NCBI GenBank assembly: GCA_903632075.3
Contig: CAHIKZ030005440.1
Coordinates: 594,501-658,500, forward strand
Origin: Acanthosepion pharaonis
Lineage: Eukaryota; Mollusca; Cephalopoda; Sepiida; Sepiidae
Direction of reading: 5' to 3'
DNA: 64,000 nucleotides
Of the stretch, positions 10,896-20,752 are shown piece after piece (the first letter of the stretch is position 1; each line of letters opens with the position of its first letter). A program made the position numbers and the translations under genes. The notes under the pieces were generated by a model that was not told the DNA's origin, did no database searches, and saw nothing but the letters and a program-made list of their open reading frames with translations.

Positions 10896-10948
<53 letters not shown>
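10896..10948. repeat. (AT)n microsatellite
   Basis: About 25 uninterrupted AT dinucleotides. Flanks share GAGCGCTTT on the left and AAAGTGCTCAATAT on the right, hinting at a small inverted flank (TCAATAGATATTGAGCGC on the left versus GTGCTCAATATCAGAG on the right). Confidence 0.95.
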
Positions 10949-10951
<3 letters not shown>

Positions 10952-11062
10952 AAGAAATATAGTCTTAAGATGTGCTATATTTATGGGATAAAGTGCTCAA
11001 TATCAGAGATAGAGCGTGTGTAAATATAAAAGTGAACATAGAAGTCAACACTTAGAGGCGAC

Positions 11063-11862
11063 AGTCTGTTTCATGCTATATGCAATCGTCGGGCCACGTG
11101 TGCTGTTATTTTTCTCGGCATAACAAAGTAACAATAAAATAAGCAAAATTAATTAACCCAAACAAATTACCAAATCACACCTGTTAGAATAGACGAAATA
11201 GAATAATAATAATAATAATAATAATAAGTAGAAACAACGAAACCAAACCGAAATATCGGACGAAAAAAATAGCTATAACTGTTAAATAACGATAAAAAAA
11301 TACATATATATATACTACGTTACTTAAAAATCGAAAACCGAAAAGAGAAAATATACAAATAAATAATAACAAGTAAAATAAATTGACCTAAATTCATCCA
11401 AATAAATAAACAAACCAATCCCGATAAAGTTACCGTTAGAAAAAAACAAATAAAGATAATCAATCCAAATAAATAAAATTAAAAACTGTTCCCGCCAAAA
11501 TAATAGTTAGAATAAACTACAACAATCAACCCCAAAACCGAACAAATAGCTTTAATTAAATTCTCAAACCAAAACAAACCTATTAAATAATTGATATAAA
11601 CAAATTTTTACCACGTTAAAAAAAAAAACACCGATTAAAAAGAAATAAATAAATATACATATAAGATAAGAAACAAAAAATAAAAATAAATAAAAACACG
11701 CAAAATAATTTAACCTAAATAAATAAACGAATAAACGACTTCCGGTAAAATAACCACCAAAATAGACTACCCACAATGCACCACTGACCCGTATATATAT
11801 AAATAGCCGAGAAAAATAACACCACACGTGACCTGACGATTGCTTATAGCATGAAACAGACT
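11063..11862. mobile_element. Foldback element with 57-bp inverted termini and A/C-rich core
   Basis: 11,063-11,119 and 11,806-11,862 are inverted copies of one another (about 53 of 57 positions by eye), starting AGTCTGTTTCATGCTATA. The 690-bp core is strikingly G-poor on the + strand, made of AAATAAATAAACAAACC-like pieces with imperfect internal repetition (TTACCGTTAGAA, AATAGTTAGAAT). No transposase is encoded. It fits a non-autonomous TIR or foldback element; the superfamily is unknown to me. Confidence 0.7.
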
Positions 11863-11869
11863 ATATATA

Positions 11870-12125
11870 TATGTATGTATAAATTGTATATATATATATA
11901 TTATAAATTATATGAGAGAGAGAGCGAGAATTACTGACAGACACCGGTTTAAAATGAACCAATGACGGCCATTTTAAAATGATTGCAACTTGGGCCGATG
12001 TATTCATCAGGTTTTGTACTGAAAGACTTCTAGTCAGAATTAAATAACCCATGTCGGTGTTGATAGATGCCAGAATGGGAAAAGAAAGAAGAGAAAACAA
12101 ATGATAAGAAAGTGGCTATTGAAAA
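11870..12125. other. Short TA tract and degenerate repeat fragment
   Basis: TA runs occupy 11,862-11,910. From 11,940 to 12,075 the sequence resembles 14,780-14,840: CCGATGTATTCATCAGGTTT versus CCAGTGTATTTATCATGTTT, then TTAAATAACCCATG versus TTAAATAGCCCAGT. It ends in a SINE-B-like TAAATAACCCATGTCGGTGT. Confidence 0.45.
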
Positions 12126-12364
12126 AAAAAAAAAAGAAAAAGTTGTGTTGGAAGATAAAACAATGAATTTAGAAAAGAGAAAACTGTTTTTAAAGAAAAA
12201 TTTTAAATTAATTAAAAGTCAAAAAATAAAATAAAAGGTAAAGAGAGATCGAAAGAGAGCGATAAAGAGAGGAAGCGAGGGAGAGGAAGAGAGAGAGCTA
12301 GAGAGGCAAAGAGAGGGAAAGAGGTAGAGAGAGAGCGAGCGAGAGGTGAGAGAGGGCGAGAGGT

Positions 12365-12400
<36 letters not shown>

Positions 12401-12420
12401 CGAGAAAAAAAAGAAAAATC
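12125..12420. repeat. GA-rich purine tract
   Basis: The + strand is nearly all purine, with a GAGAGA core at 12,367-12,396. The minus-strand open frames rich in S/L/F are low-complexity artefacts. Confidence 0.9.
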
Positions 12421-12696
12421 TTTGATTGAGTAAATTGATTTTGACATATCGACAACTCCAGTAGGTCAAGGTGTTTTGTGAGCTTCATGTCCGTGACTGG
12501 CGTTAAAATTAGGTCAGAGTTTGGCTTGAATTCAGAGTGAGATTATTTGTTTCACTTTGCTGATCGGTGACAAAGAGAGAGAACGGGGGAAAAGGATATA
12601 GAGGTCACTATAGAGATCACTGTAGAGATCATTAGAGAAATCGTTACAGAGTTCTGTTGTGTATTTAGGCAGTGAATTCTCGTTTAGCCATGTTTG
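12421..12696. other. Unassigned DNA
   Basis: At 12,600-12,650, AGAGATCACT-like words repeat (TATAGAGATCACTGTAGAGAT), a small degenerate tandem. Nothing else is recognised. Confidence 0.4.
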
Positions 12697-13038
12697 ATTA
12701 TTTTTAGCACAATCCGATCATATTCACGGTTATTTTTCTGTGTATTACGATCAAATGATGCAAGAAATGGACTGTAACAGTGAAAAATCACGTATTTCCC
12801 ATGTACTTTCCATCTCTTTCTGAAATCATCAAGGATGCAACAGGTAAAAATCAGTAATGGATAACTACACATAATTTTTGCCTTACCAGTTGCACCCCTG
12901 ATGATGATCTCAGAAAGATATGGAAAGTACTTGGGAAATAAAAGTGATTTTCACTGTTGCAGTGTATTTCTTTCATCATTTGATTGTAACACAGGGAAAA
13001 ATATCCGTGAATATGAAAGGATTATACTAAAAATAAGC
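12697..13038. mobile_element. Foldback (MITE-like) element, about 145-bp arms
   Basis: 12,697-12,841 and 12,891-13,038 are inverted copies around a 50-bp spacer, with shared words CATATTCACGG, CAATCAAATGATG/CGATCAAATGATG, TGTAACAGTGAAAA/TGCAACAGTGAAAA and GTACTTTCCATCTCTTTCTG. The arms differ at roughly one position in six. No coding content. It could be a MITE or a decayed inverted duplication. Confidence 0.65.
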
Positions 13039-13119
13039 AGACATAACGTTTGTATTTTATTTAATCAGACATGCTTTATAAGATCTCTAGAGAAGAAGAG
13101 CGGGAAGAGAAGGTAATAT

Positions 13120-13185
13120 GGTCCAAGGGTCGGCAAATTTTTGCTATGTGCCGACCTAGGGTTTTAAAATCACTCAGTGTGCAAA
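13120..13185 (+). repeat. Possible hAT-type terminus (single end)
   Basis: CCAAGGGTCGGCAAATTTTT followed by TGTGCCGACC resembles hAT termini (CARGGGTCGGC) and the ends of the element at 20.75-21.96 kb. No partner end was found nearby, so it may be a solo or decayed end. Confidence 0.4.
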
Positions 13186-13199
13186 CAGCATACGTATTT

Positions 13200-13505
13200 T
13201 TATACAAGTCAGGGTCTATATTCTAGCACTTTCGCGCCGGCCCCTCAACCTCCGACGTCTTACTCTCGGGGTTGAGGTGTCTACTCGGTCATAACCGAAC
13301 TTAAGGGAGTGGCCATAGGTCCCCTGAGCATCCGTAGATTATTCGACCGGTCCGCTGGTTTAATCCTGCTTCCTGCCCACGTTGTGATTTGCTTGATCCA
13401 GAAAGCAGAAGTGATGTCCGTCCATTCACGGTTGGCTGAAGATGTAGACACGGCTGTGGAGTCTGCGCTAAGAAATTTAGAATGCAGAAAAAAAAAAAAA
13501 AATAA
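13200..13505 (+). repeat. A-terminated unassigned segment, possible retroposed fragment
   Basis: Moderately GC-rich sequence from about 13,200 ends in a run of 15 A at 13,487-13,501. The tail suggests a retroposed copy, but no RNA or protein family was recognised. Open frames overlapping on both strands have no known domain. Confidence 0.3.
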
Positions 13506-13664
13506 TAATTGGTATCTGCAGAAAGCCGGACAAACATCGATTCAATGGTCGAATTGGTAACGTCTTTTATATAGCAGAAAAGAATAGTAGAGAAGAGAAA
13601 CGGGTTACAGAAAAGAAAAGTAAAAAACAAACAAAAACAAAACAAAAAACTCATACACTAGATT

Positions 13665-13666
13665 CT

Positions 13667-13752
<86 letters not shown>

Positions 13753-13760
13753 TGTGTGTA
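13665..13760. repeat. (GA)n / (GACA)n microsatellite
   Basis: GAGA units switch to GACAGACA and back, ending GAGAGAGTGTGTGT. It is a compound simple repeat. Confidence 0.95.
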
Positions 13761-14837
13761 TGTGATTATCTTGTTGTTAAATCGTCTCAGAACGATATAT
13801 GACTCTTGCGATGGAGGGATAAAGATTGCTGTGCGGGGTTTAAAGTTATAGTGACGTTCCTCCTCCCAACGCTCACCTCTCTCTTCTTTTCAAGAATTTT
13901 CTCCCGTCTGTCTTTTTCAGCATAACTACGCGTTTATATAGATAAAACCAGGCTGGTTATAACTGACCCTCGACCCTACTACTTCGCACGCGGTTATCAC
14001 GGGGTCCTGGTTGCTTCAACCAAAATCATGTGAATTCCAAAGTTCCTTCTAGCTTACTCAGGTCTATTTCTATTTTTAATTGATAAAAATTATTTTGACC
14101 ATTTCCATTGTCTACTGATGACCCAGATTCAATGGGTACAACTTCTGTCCTAGATCAGATTTCCCCCTCAGTAAACAAAATACTCTGATTTAATTTCGCT
14201 ATTCAAATCTACTCCAATTTCACTAAAAAAAAAATACATATATATGCGTGTGAGTGTTCCAGACTCTCTCTCTCTGCCACAATATACCTGTTCTACAACA
14301 TATTTTGTATAGTAATATATAGTATATATACTTTAGTATGAAATTTCTCCGTTTTAATAAGTAGAGAAGACAATATCGATGAATAAAAGTGACAATAGGA
14401 AAACTGATAATTGCTGACGCGTTTCGTTCAATGTGGACTTTATCAAATTTCATTTTTATTTATACTTTAGTATATATTAAAACTGAAACAGCTAAATATC
14501 TTCTTTGCGTTGTAGTAGTTATTGGTTCAGACTTCGTGATGCCATTTGCGGCTGCGTGCCATTGGAAAATGCTTGACGACCCCTGCTATGGTTCTGCCTT
14601 TGTTGAAGCAAGGCGCAACACGACGGCATGTTATCTTACTTGTCCTTGTTCCTAACTTTTGACCTGTCGGGGGGTGGGGTGGGGGCTCACAATACGACGG
14701 TTATAGAAGTTAAGGTACTCCTGCTCCAAAGGGGCCCACCTTCTCGGTGCATATACAAACATAGCAACGACAGCAAATCGGACCAGTGTATTTATCATGT
14801 TTTGTATTTTAAGACATAGTTAACATTAAATAGCCCA
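13761..14837. other. Unassigned DNA
   Basis: 14,355-14,435 (AGTAGAGAAGACAATATCGA ... GCTGACGCGTTTCGTT) resembles stretches at 38,240-38,310 and 38,488-38,600. It is therefore part of a low-copy repeat. No coding domain was recognised in the 88-codon or shorter frames here. Confidence 0.4.
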
Positions 14838-15150
14838 GTTAGTTTGGTTTGGTTTTTGGCATACCAACACCTCAATGGGTTATTTAATGCAAGATTTTTA
14901 TTACTGGTAATATTTTTTTTTCCAAAAATGTATTGCTGGAATTAAAACTTCTTTTTATACTTTCATAGTGTTTTCACCCCTTTTTTGCCCACAGCTGGGA
15001 CCCTGACAGGTATTACCACCACGGGTCCGGGTAGACCTGGGAACACCAGCAATTAAGAGCTGGTTCCATGTTCCTCAAAACCTTCTGATCAAAGGCCTTG
15101 ATGTCGGATGTAGTTTATCGTCTTACCCAGGGTGCTAAATAGCCCACTAT
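14838..15150 (-). mobile_element. SINE-B, near full length
   Basis: Read on the minus strand it runs from CCTGGGTAAGACGATAAACT through GGCCTTTGATCAGAAGGTTT, TTAATTGCTGGTGTTCCCAG, GGTGGTAATACCTGTCAGGG and CACTATGAAAGTATAAAA to CCCATTGAGGTGTTGGTATG and a CCAAACCAAAC tail. It is among the most complete copies in the window. It sits directly beside the mariner. Confidence 0.75.
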
Positions 15151-15190
15151 GTGTTGATGGGCTCTTAAATTAACCAACTTAACATTTATA

Positions 15191-16477
15191 TCAGGTCATC
15201 CCATAAGTTCTGTCCGAATTTTAACTTTTTGTTAAAATGAACGAAATTTAAAGAGTATTTTATAATGTCTAATGGAGCTGAACATTATTTTTATGTTTAG
15301 ATGCATTTAAACTGATCAAATTTTATTCCAGAGAACAATAAAATTAAATTTTGTTTGATTAAAACCCTGCTAACATCAAAGTACCCAAGAATCATTTGAG
15401 GCACATAATGCTTTATGAGTTCAAGAAAGGAAACTCAGCAGCCGAAGCGGCTAGAAACATTCACTCAGTTTATGGAGAGGAATGTGTGAATGAAAGAACT
15501 TGCAGAAGATGGTTTGCAAAATTCAGAGGTGGAGATTTCACCCTTGAAGATGAAGATTGAACCGGACGTCCAGTTGAGTTTGATGAAAAGCTTCTTGAAG
15601 CAGACCTTGAAGAAAATCCTGCTTTATCAGTTGAGGAATTGGCAGGGGTTCTCAGTTCAAACCATACAACTGTTCATCGTCATCTTCAACAACTTTGAAA
15701 AGTTCCTAAACTTGGAAAATGGGTGCCTCATGAATTGTCTGAAAACAACCTCAAATCCCGAGTTGACATCTGCTTTTCTCCATTCTCGTCAACTTGTTTC
15801 ACCTTTTTTGGATAGACTTGTGACTGGCGACGAAAAATGGATCTTTTATCGAAATGTTAAGCGTCGTAGACAGTGGCTTGGTAAAGGGGACGGACCCCAG
15901 CCACAGCCGAGAAGGAAACTTCATGGGCAAAAGGTTCTTCTTTCAATGTGGTGGGATCGCCAAGGAATAATCGACTTTGAATTCTTACCACCTAATGTAA
16001 CAATTAATGCTCAAATATACTGTCAGCAATTAGACTGTTTGAACCAAGCTTTGAAGAAAAAAAGACCTGCTCTAGTGAATCGAAAAGAGTTGATGTTTCA
16101 TCAGGACAATGCGCGACCCGACACAGCAAGAATCACGTCACAAAAGATCGAAGAACTTGGTTGGGAGAAAATTCCTCATCCACCTTATTCTCCCGATCTT
16201 GCTCCGTCAGACTACCATTTGTTTCGTAGCTTACAGAATCATTTGGAAGAAACAACTTTTGTAACACAGGAAGAGGTTAAAACTAACATTTGTGAGTTCT
16301 TCGTATCAAAGCCAAAAGAATTTTACAGTAATGGAATTAGTAAGCTTGTTAATAGATGGAAGGAAGTCATAGATAATCAGGGAAAATACATTGTTGATTG
16401 AATCTGTAATTAAATGGAACATTTGGTCACTTGTTTTCTTCATTCAAAATTCGGACAGAACTTATGAGATGACCTGA
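15191..16477 (+). mobile_element. Mariner element with intact termini
   Basis: Terminal inverted repeats of about 32 bp begin TCAGGTCATCCCATAAGTTC at 15,191 and end as the inverse of GATGACCTGA at 16,477; they differ by one indel or mismatch. The element is flanked by TA at 15,189-15,190 and 16,478-16,479, the mariner target-site duplication. The 1,287-bp length is normal for mariner. It carries a disrupted transposase gene. Confidence 0.92.
15408..16401 (+). pseudogene. Mariner transposase, two stops and one frameshift
   Basis: The N-terminal helix-turn-helix part starts MLYEFKKGNSAAEAARNIHS (15,408; a few upstream residues also fit the family) and includes TCRRWFAKFRGGDF. There is an in-frame TGA at 15,558 (ED-stop-TGRP) and another at 15,696 (QQL-stop-KVPK). 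The linker motif WVPHEL follows. A frameshift near 15,780 moves to the frame that holds the catalytic domain: TGDEKW, FHQDNARPDTA and YSPDLAPSDYHLF. There are 34 residues between the second and third aspartates, the mariner DD34D signature, so all three catalytic residues remain. In life the enzyme would cut and paste the element at TA sites. The stops look like single-base decay. Confidence 0.93.
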
Positions 16478-16671
16478 TATATAAAGAAATAATGGATTTT
16501 TATTTATTAATCCGACAGATTTTTGTCACTTTATAGACGCCGGTTACGCTTGCCGGTTATTTGTTATTCAAAATGTTTCTGATCATTTCTTGTTGATATC
16601 TGTCTGGATCGCCACTTACGACCGGTGTTGTAGGCGTCGAACAATCCTTTTCTTTCCACTGTGTAGATGAT
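16478..16671. other. Unassigned 3' flank of mariner
   Basis: Short AT-rich interval with a CGCCGGTTACGCTTGCCGG inverted motif at 16,540-16,557. Nothing else seen. Confidence 0.4.
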
Positions 16672-16975
16672 GGTTTTGTTTGGTTTGTTTTACGGCATAT
16701 CAACCTCAATGGGTTATTTAATGCCGAAAAGATTTTTATTGCTGGTTTATATTTTTTTTTCAAAAACATTGTTGGTAATAATTTTTCCTTCAAAAACCTA
16801 TTTTTACACTTTCATAGTCTATTGACCCCAGTTTGGGGGTTAACTATTTTCCCATAGTTGGGACCATAACAGGTGCTACCACTCCGGAAGAGAGTGGACC
16901 TGGGAACACCAGCAATTGAGAGGTGGATCTACGCTCCTCAAAACCTCCTGATCAGAGGCCTTGCCTATATTTTTC
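16672..16975 (-). mobile_element. SINE-B, near full length
   Basis: The tail GTTTGGTTTGTTTTACGGCA is at the low-coordinate end. The body includes AACATTGTTGGTAATAATTT, CACTTTCATAGTCTATTGAC, CCATAGTTGGGACCATAACA, GGTGCTACCACTCCGGAAGA, ACCTGGGAACACCAGCAATT and CTCCTGATCAGAGGCCTTG. The order is identical to the 14.8-kb copy. Confidence 0.75.
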
Positions 16976-17350
16976 AACGTAAATTGTTGTCATAATATAT
17001 AACAAGCCACCGACTGCTACATATCAACGTTACTTTGTCCAGTAGATTGGTACCTATTTTATAAGGTGTTGATTGAGATTTACAATCTGGCATTCCAAAT
17101 TTGTTAGAATCTGTTCAATATATTTTGTTTGACTCATCTCTATAGAGTTATTTTTAAACATAAATTGTTTACCCAGAAAGACAGAAATATGTCCAAGATA
17201 CGTCATTTTGAATTATTCATTTAAACGGGTTATTACATTAATTAACGCAGAATTGCAACTTGCAGCCATGAATATATCATCAACCCAATCATAATCAGGA
17301 TTGTATTTGAATTTTTCTTTGTGTAAATACAAGAGTCTGCCAAAGATTAA
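16976..17350 (-). pseudogene. Copia-type RT fragment
   Basis: Minus-strand translation gives YNPDYDWVDDIFMAASCNSA, then LNEQF/KMTYLGHISVFLGKQ, then MSQTKYIEQILTNLECQIVN, matching the Copia RT region around the YVDD box and the LGxxxxFLGI motif. Here YVDD reads WVDD. It is closely related to the copy at 19.8-22.1 kb, and each copy acts as an empty site for the other's insertion. Confidence 0.8.
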
Positions 17351-17540
17351 CCCTTTAGTCCTGAACGCCGCTTTACCGGTGGTAGAGAAAAATTACTTAA
17401 TGTCCAGTCACCAGCTAAACTGTGGGTAAACACTTAACTATTTTTTATATCTACCGTGAAACATTACATACCGATTGTGAATTTTGTCTCGAGCTCAGGC
17501 AGAAGGGTTAAAATTGTTCAGGAACGCGGGTCTCAAAGAG
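17351..17540. mobile_element. piggyBac-like MITE (190 bp) with TTAA duplication
   Basis: TTAA at 17,347-17,350 and 17,541-17,544 flank a 190-bp insert that starts CCCTTTAGTCCTGAACGC and ends GCGGGTCTCAAAGAG. Inverted ends beginning CYCTTT plus a TTAA duplication are the piggyBac hallmark. The related Copia copy near 22,030-22,045 lacks this insert, so the boundaries are supported by a paralogous empty site. It encodes no protein. Confidence 0.78.
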
Positions 17541-17544
17541 TTAA

Positions 17545-17640
17545 GAGAAACCTTGACCAATTAAATGTGTGTATGACTTGATTTCAATTTCGCCAGCTTT
17601 GTTTAAGTTTATATAAGAATATTTTTAATCGCTATAAAAG
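17545..17640 (-). pseudogene. Copia fragment continuing past the MITE
   Basis: GAGAAACCTTGACCAATTAA then ATGTGTGTATGA matches 22,040-22,070 (AGAAACTTTGACTAATTAAA). The Copia relic therefore resumes here after the insertion. Confidence 0.65.
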
Positions 17641-18355
17641 TATGTCATTTGTCGCAGTATGGCGAAATTCTGGGTGCTTCTTGCGATAGCTTGACCAGGG
17701 GATGGAGTTTTGACATCATATTAGATCGAAAAGCCTTCCTCTCCATCACCAACTGTCTGGATGTTGGGAGCCTGAGGCTGCCGGTCATCGTTACTGGCCG
17801 CAAACCGGTGTGTTGGAAGTGTGGAGAGACTGGTCACCTCTCCTCTTCCTGCTCAGAGAAGAAGGCCTTTGGAAGTCAGGCAAAATCCCCCTCTGATCGT
17901 GTCTTTGAATACCACCACGCCTGCAATGGGCATGCCAGCTTCCGGGACCGGAGTGGAGAAACCCCCGGTTTGGTCAAAGCCCCCATTCCCCGAAGAGCTT
18001 TCGCCAGCTGCTAGTGCAGTCGTGGAGAAGGGAGAGGGGGAATGGTAAGTTGCTGGCAAGGGCAGAGGAAAACGCCGGACAGTGGGTCCTCAGTCCCCTG
18101 AAGCCCCCGGGACGAAAGACACGGACAGTCCCACTCCCTTTGTCAACAGTAAGGACGATGCCCCAGCCTCGGAAACTACACTTCGTGAACTACAAAAGAA
18201 ATATGACCCTGCGTGATAAAAGAAAAAAAAAACTTCCTAAACACATCTATAATAGTGGAGAAGACATTTGCCGTATTTCCCCTACTCAAGCTGAGAAAGC
18301 CAGGGATTACGGCAACAGAATCAAAGACCTAAAGTGTTACCAACTCGCCTGACGT
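17641..18355 (+). pseudogene. LINE ORF1 (gag-like) fragment with CCHC zinc knuckle
   Basis: The open frame 17,649-18,014 encodes 121 residues. Residues 1-50 resemble the end of a gag-like RNA-binding domain. Residues 55-68 read CWKCGETGHLSSSC, a perfect CX2CX4HX4C zinc knuckle (C55, C58, H63, C68) as in LINE ORF1 and gag nucleocapsids. GRKPVCWKCG is a typical lead-in. Downstream, P/S/E-rich sequence continues in shifted frames to about 18,350, as expected for the low-complexity tail. The N-terminal part is lost where Copia sequence abuts, so this is a fragment. It could alternatively be exapted, but there is no sign of introns or a full ORF. Confidence 0.75.
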
Positions 18356-19789
18356 TGAGTAGCACTTTGATACCGGTTAAGCATCAGGATATTGCTTTAC
18401 CTGGGTTGAACACAGGCAACCCACCCCAAAATTAGGTTAGCTTAGGTTTATTTTTTGAGTCTTTAGTTTTCTTTTTCATTAAACTTAGCTAGGGTATGTA
18501 TGCTCATTGGCCTCTTTTATTTCTGTCTCTGTTTTTCTTTTAGTTTAATTCCCCATCCCCTCCCTCATTAGGTGGTCAGTGACGTCAGTTCTCTGGTAAA
18601 TGCGGGGCGTTTTTCGTTTCGTGTGTGAAATATCGTATCTGTTGTTGTGTCTGAATGAGTGCATGTCTGTGTGAGTGCTTGGGATGAATGTATAGAATCG
18701 TCAATGTTTGTCTACTCACCCCCGTTAAAAATAGACTCTTCTATAAGAATTAGCTTTGACCAATCAACACCACACATTGTGAAACTCGGCTTGTTATTGG
18801 TCGAGACGACCCTAGAATGTGTATCCATGGTCAAAAATCTGTTTTCCCGCCAGGCCACTGGGAGCCTACTTTGGTTTCCCAAATCAAATAAAAGGACGAA
18901 TTTCAGTCCAATTCACCAGTCAAACCTCCACACCTAGAGAGATGCCCATCAACTCCATGCCAGTCAAAAACTCTGATTATGCCGCGTAAAAATATTCTCT
19001 GACTCAGCAACCTTCGTGCACACACTATCTCTCTCTAGAACATTTCCCAAACTTCACTTACTATACTTTCAAAGTGATATTTCTCACTACATAACAAGTA
19101 TCAGAAACTAACAATCTACTTTTCTCAAGCAGATAAAGGTACGCAACTCTGAACAACTTTGAATATTTGTATAAACACACTTACATACATACACTAACGA
19201 TTCAACCTCAACACCGAACATTTTTTGTACGGGATCAAACGAACAGTTTAATTCTGTGAACAAATCTAATCAATACCTGCAAACGCACCCAAACATTCAC
19301 AACAACACAATACACAATTAAATACACTAATCCTTTTTTATCCATCAAATCTTAAACCCACTGTATTTAAATTGTATATAAATTGATGTTATTATTATGC
19401 ATTCAACTTTTGTCTTGTTTTCAACTTTATTTGCATGATTTGTTCCAAGTATTTGTTCTAAATAATTGTTGTGGACGAATGTTGTAGAACACGGCCTCGA
19501 AAATCCTTCTGATCAATTTAAACCCAATCACCAGTCCGCAACAAATGAATGTTTTTAATTTATTATAGTCTCGCATTAATTTCATACAGACATTGAGGTA
19601 TTATGGTGGGTGTGGTGAGAAAGGTAAGTAAGAATGTGTTGTTTTGGTGCAAGAAATATTGTTAGTATGATTGGGTCAGCGTTTGTGGCTAGCTAAGTTT
19701 AGAAGTTAACACAGAAGACCGAACACTTCTCCATTCCCCATTTCGGCCATGTGTCACATTTTCTGTTATTATACGGAAATAAATATCAC
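18356..19789. other. Unassigned DNA
   Basis: Ordinary-complexity sequence, AT-rich from 19,140. No RNA gene, known domain or obvious copy of the window's repeats was seen. Open frames (up to 92 codons) lack recognisable motifs. Confidence 0.35.
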
Positions 19790-20752
19790 AAGTATGTCAT
19801 TGTTTTTGCTGGTAATGGAATAACCCTCGGGTTGTTGAACATATAATTCGCAGTCGACCAGTACTTTTTATTCTGCCGATAATTTTAGTAAACAAATCGG
19901 CTACATTTTCTTCTGATGGAATATTGTCCATCTTTCTCAGACCATTTTATATCTCAATCCTTAAGAAATGGTTCTTTATGTCTACATATTTTGAACGTTA
20001 ATGGTAGACCGAGTTCTTAGCAAGAGCTATGATACCTTGATTATCAGAATAGATAGTGGTTTGATCATTTTAGTTTTAGTAATCATGGTGGTTAGTGATT
20101 GAATAAGGAATTTTGATTCTTGTATTGCAGTCGCGAACACCATGTATTTAGTCTGCGCATGTTGACAATGCGACTGTAGGTTGCTTTCTCGTTTTCCACG
20201 ATGAACTGTTTGGTGATAACTTGAAACAGTATTCTGGAATGCTACGGCGGTCTTTTGAATTTTCCCAAATCAGAGTCACAAAAGCCTCTTAGGGGATTAC
20301 TAGATTTATTAAACATTAAACAGTGTGTTTTTGTGTCTTTCAAATAGCGTAAGACTTGTTTGGCTCTTAACAAGTGGTCCATGGTTAGATTCGCGGAATA
20401 TTGTGATAATTTTGTTACCATGTAACTTATGTCTGGACGAGTGGCAGCCATAATATATATCAGACTGCCAACTATTTCTCAGTATTTTTCTTTTCCTGAT
20501 TCAGCCTTGCTTTCCTCTATTAGATTGACATCCATTTGACAAGGTGCTGATCGTGGTTTGCAATCTTGCATTCCAAATTTGGCTATATATTTTTCTGTAT
20601 ATTTTCATTGATTCACCTCTGTAGAGTTATTTTTCAACGTAAATTTTATATCCAGAAAGAAAAATGCCCAAGATCAGTCAATTTGAATTGTTCATTTAAA
20701 CGTGTTTTCACATTAATTAACGCAGAGTTGAAACTTGCAGCAATGTGTAAAT
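19790..20752 (-). pseudogene. Copia-type RT / RNase H relic, 3' portion
   Basis: Read from high to low coordinates: NSALINVKTRLNEQFKLTDL (20,745-20,680), AVRYI...LMAATRPDISYMVTKLSQYS (20,470-20,390), HLLRAKQVLRYLKDTKTHCL, then RGFCDSDLG and YCFKLSPNSSSW, a region equal to the Copia RNase H core, ending with NIPSEENVADLFTK near 19,900 and STTRGLF. The A(T)RPDISY and CDSD motifs fix the family. Frameshifts and stops make it non-functional. It is interrupted at 20,753 by a hAT-like element and continues at 21,959. Confidence 0.88.

Noticed and set aside
10802..11023. Small protein with YIYIYI repeat
   Set aside because: Translation of an (AT)n microsatellite.
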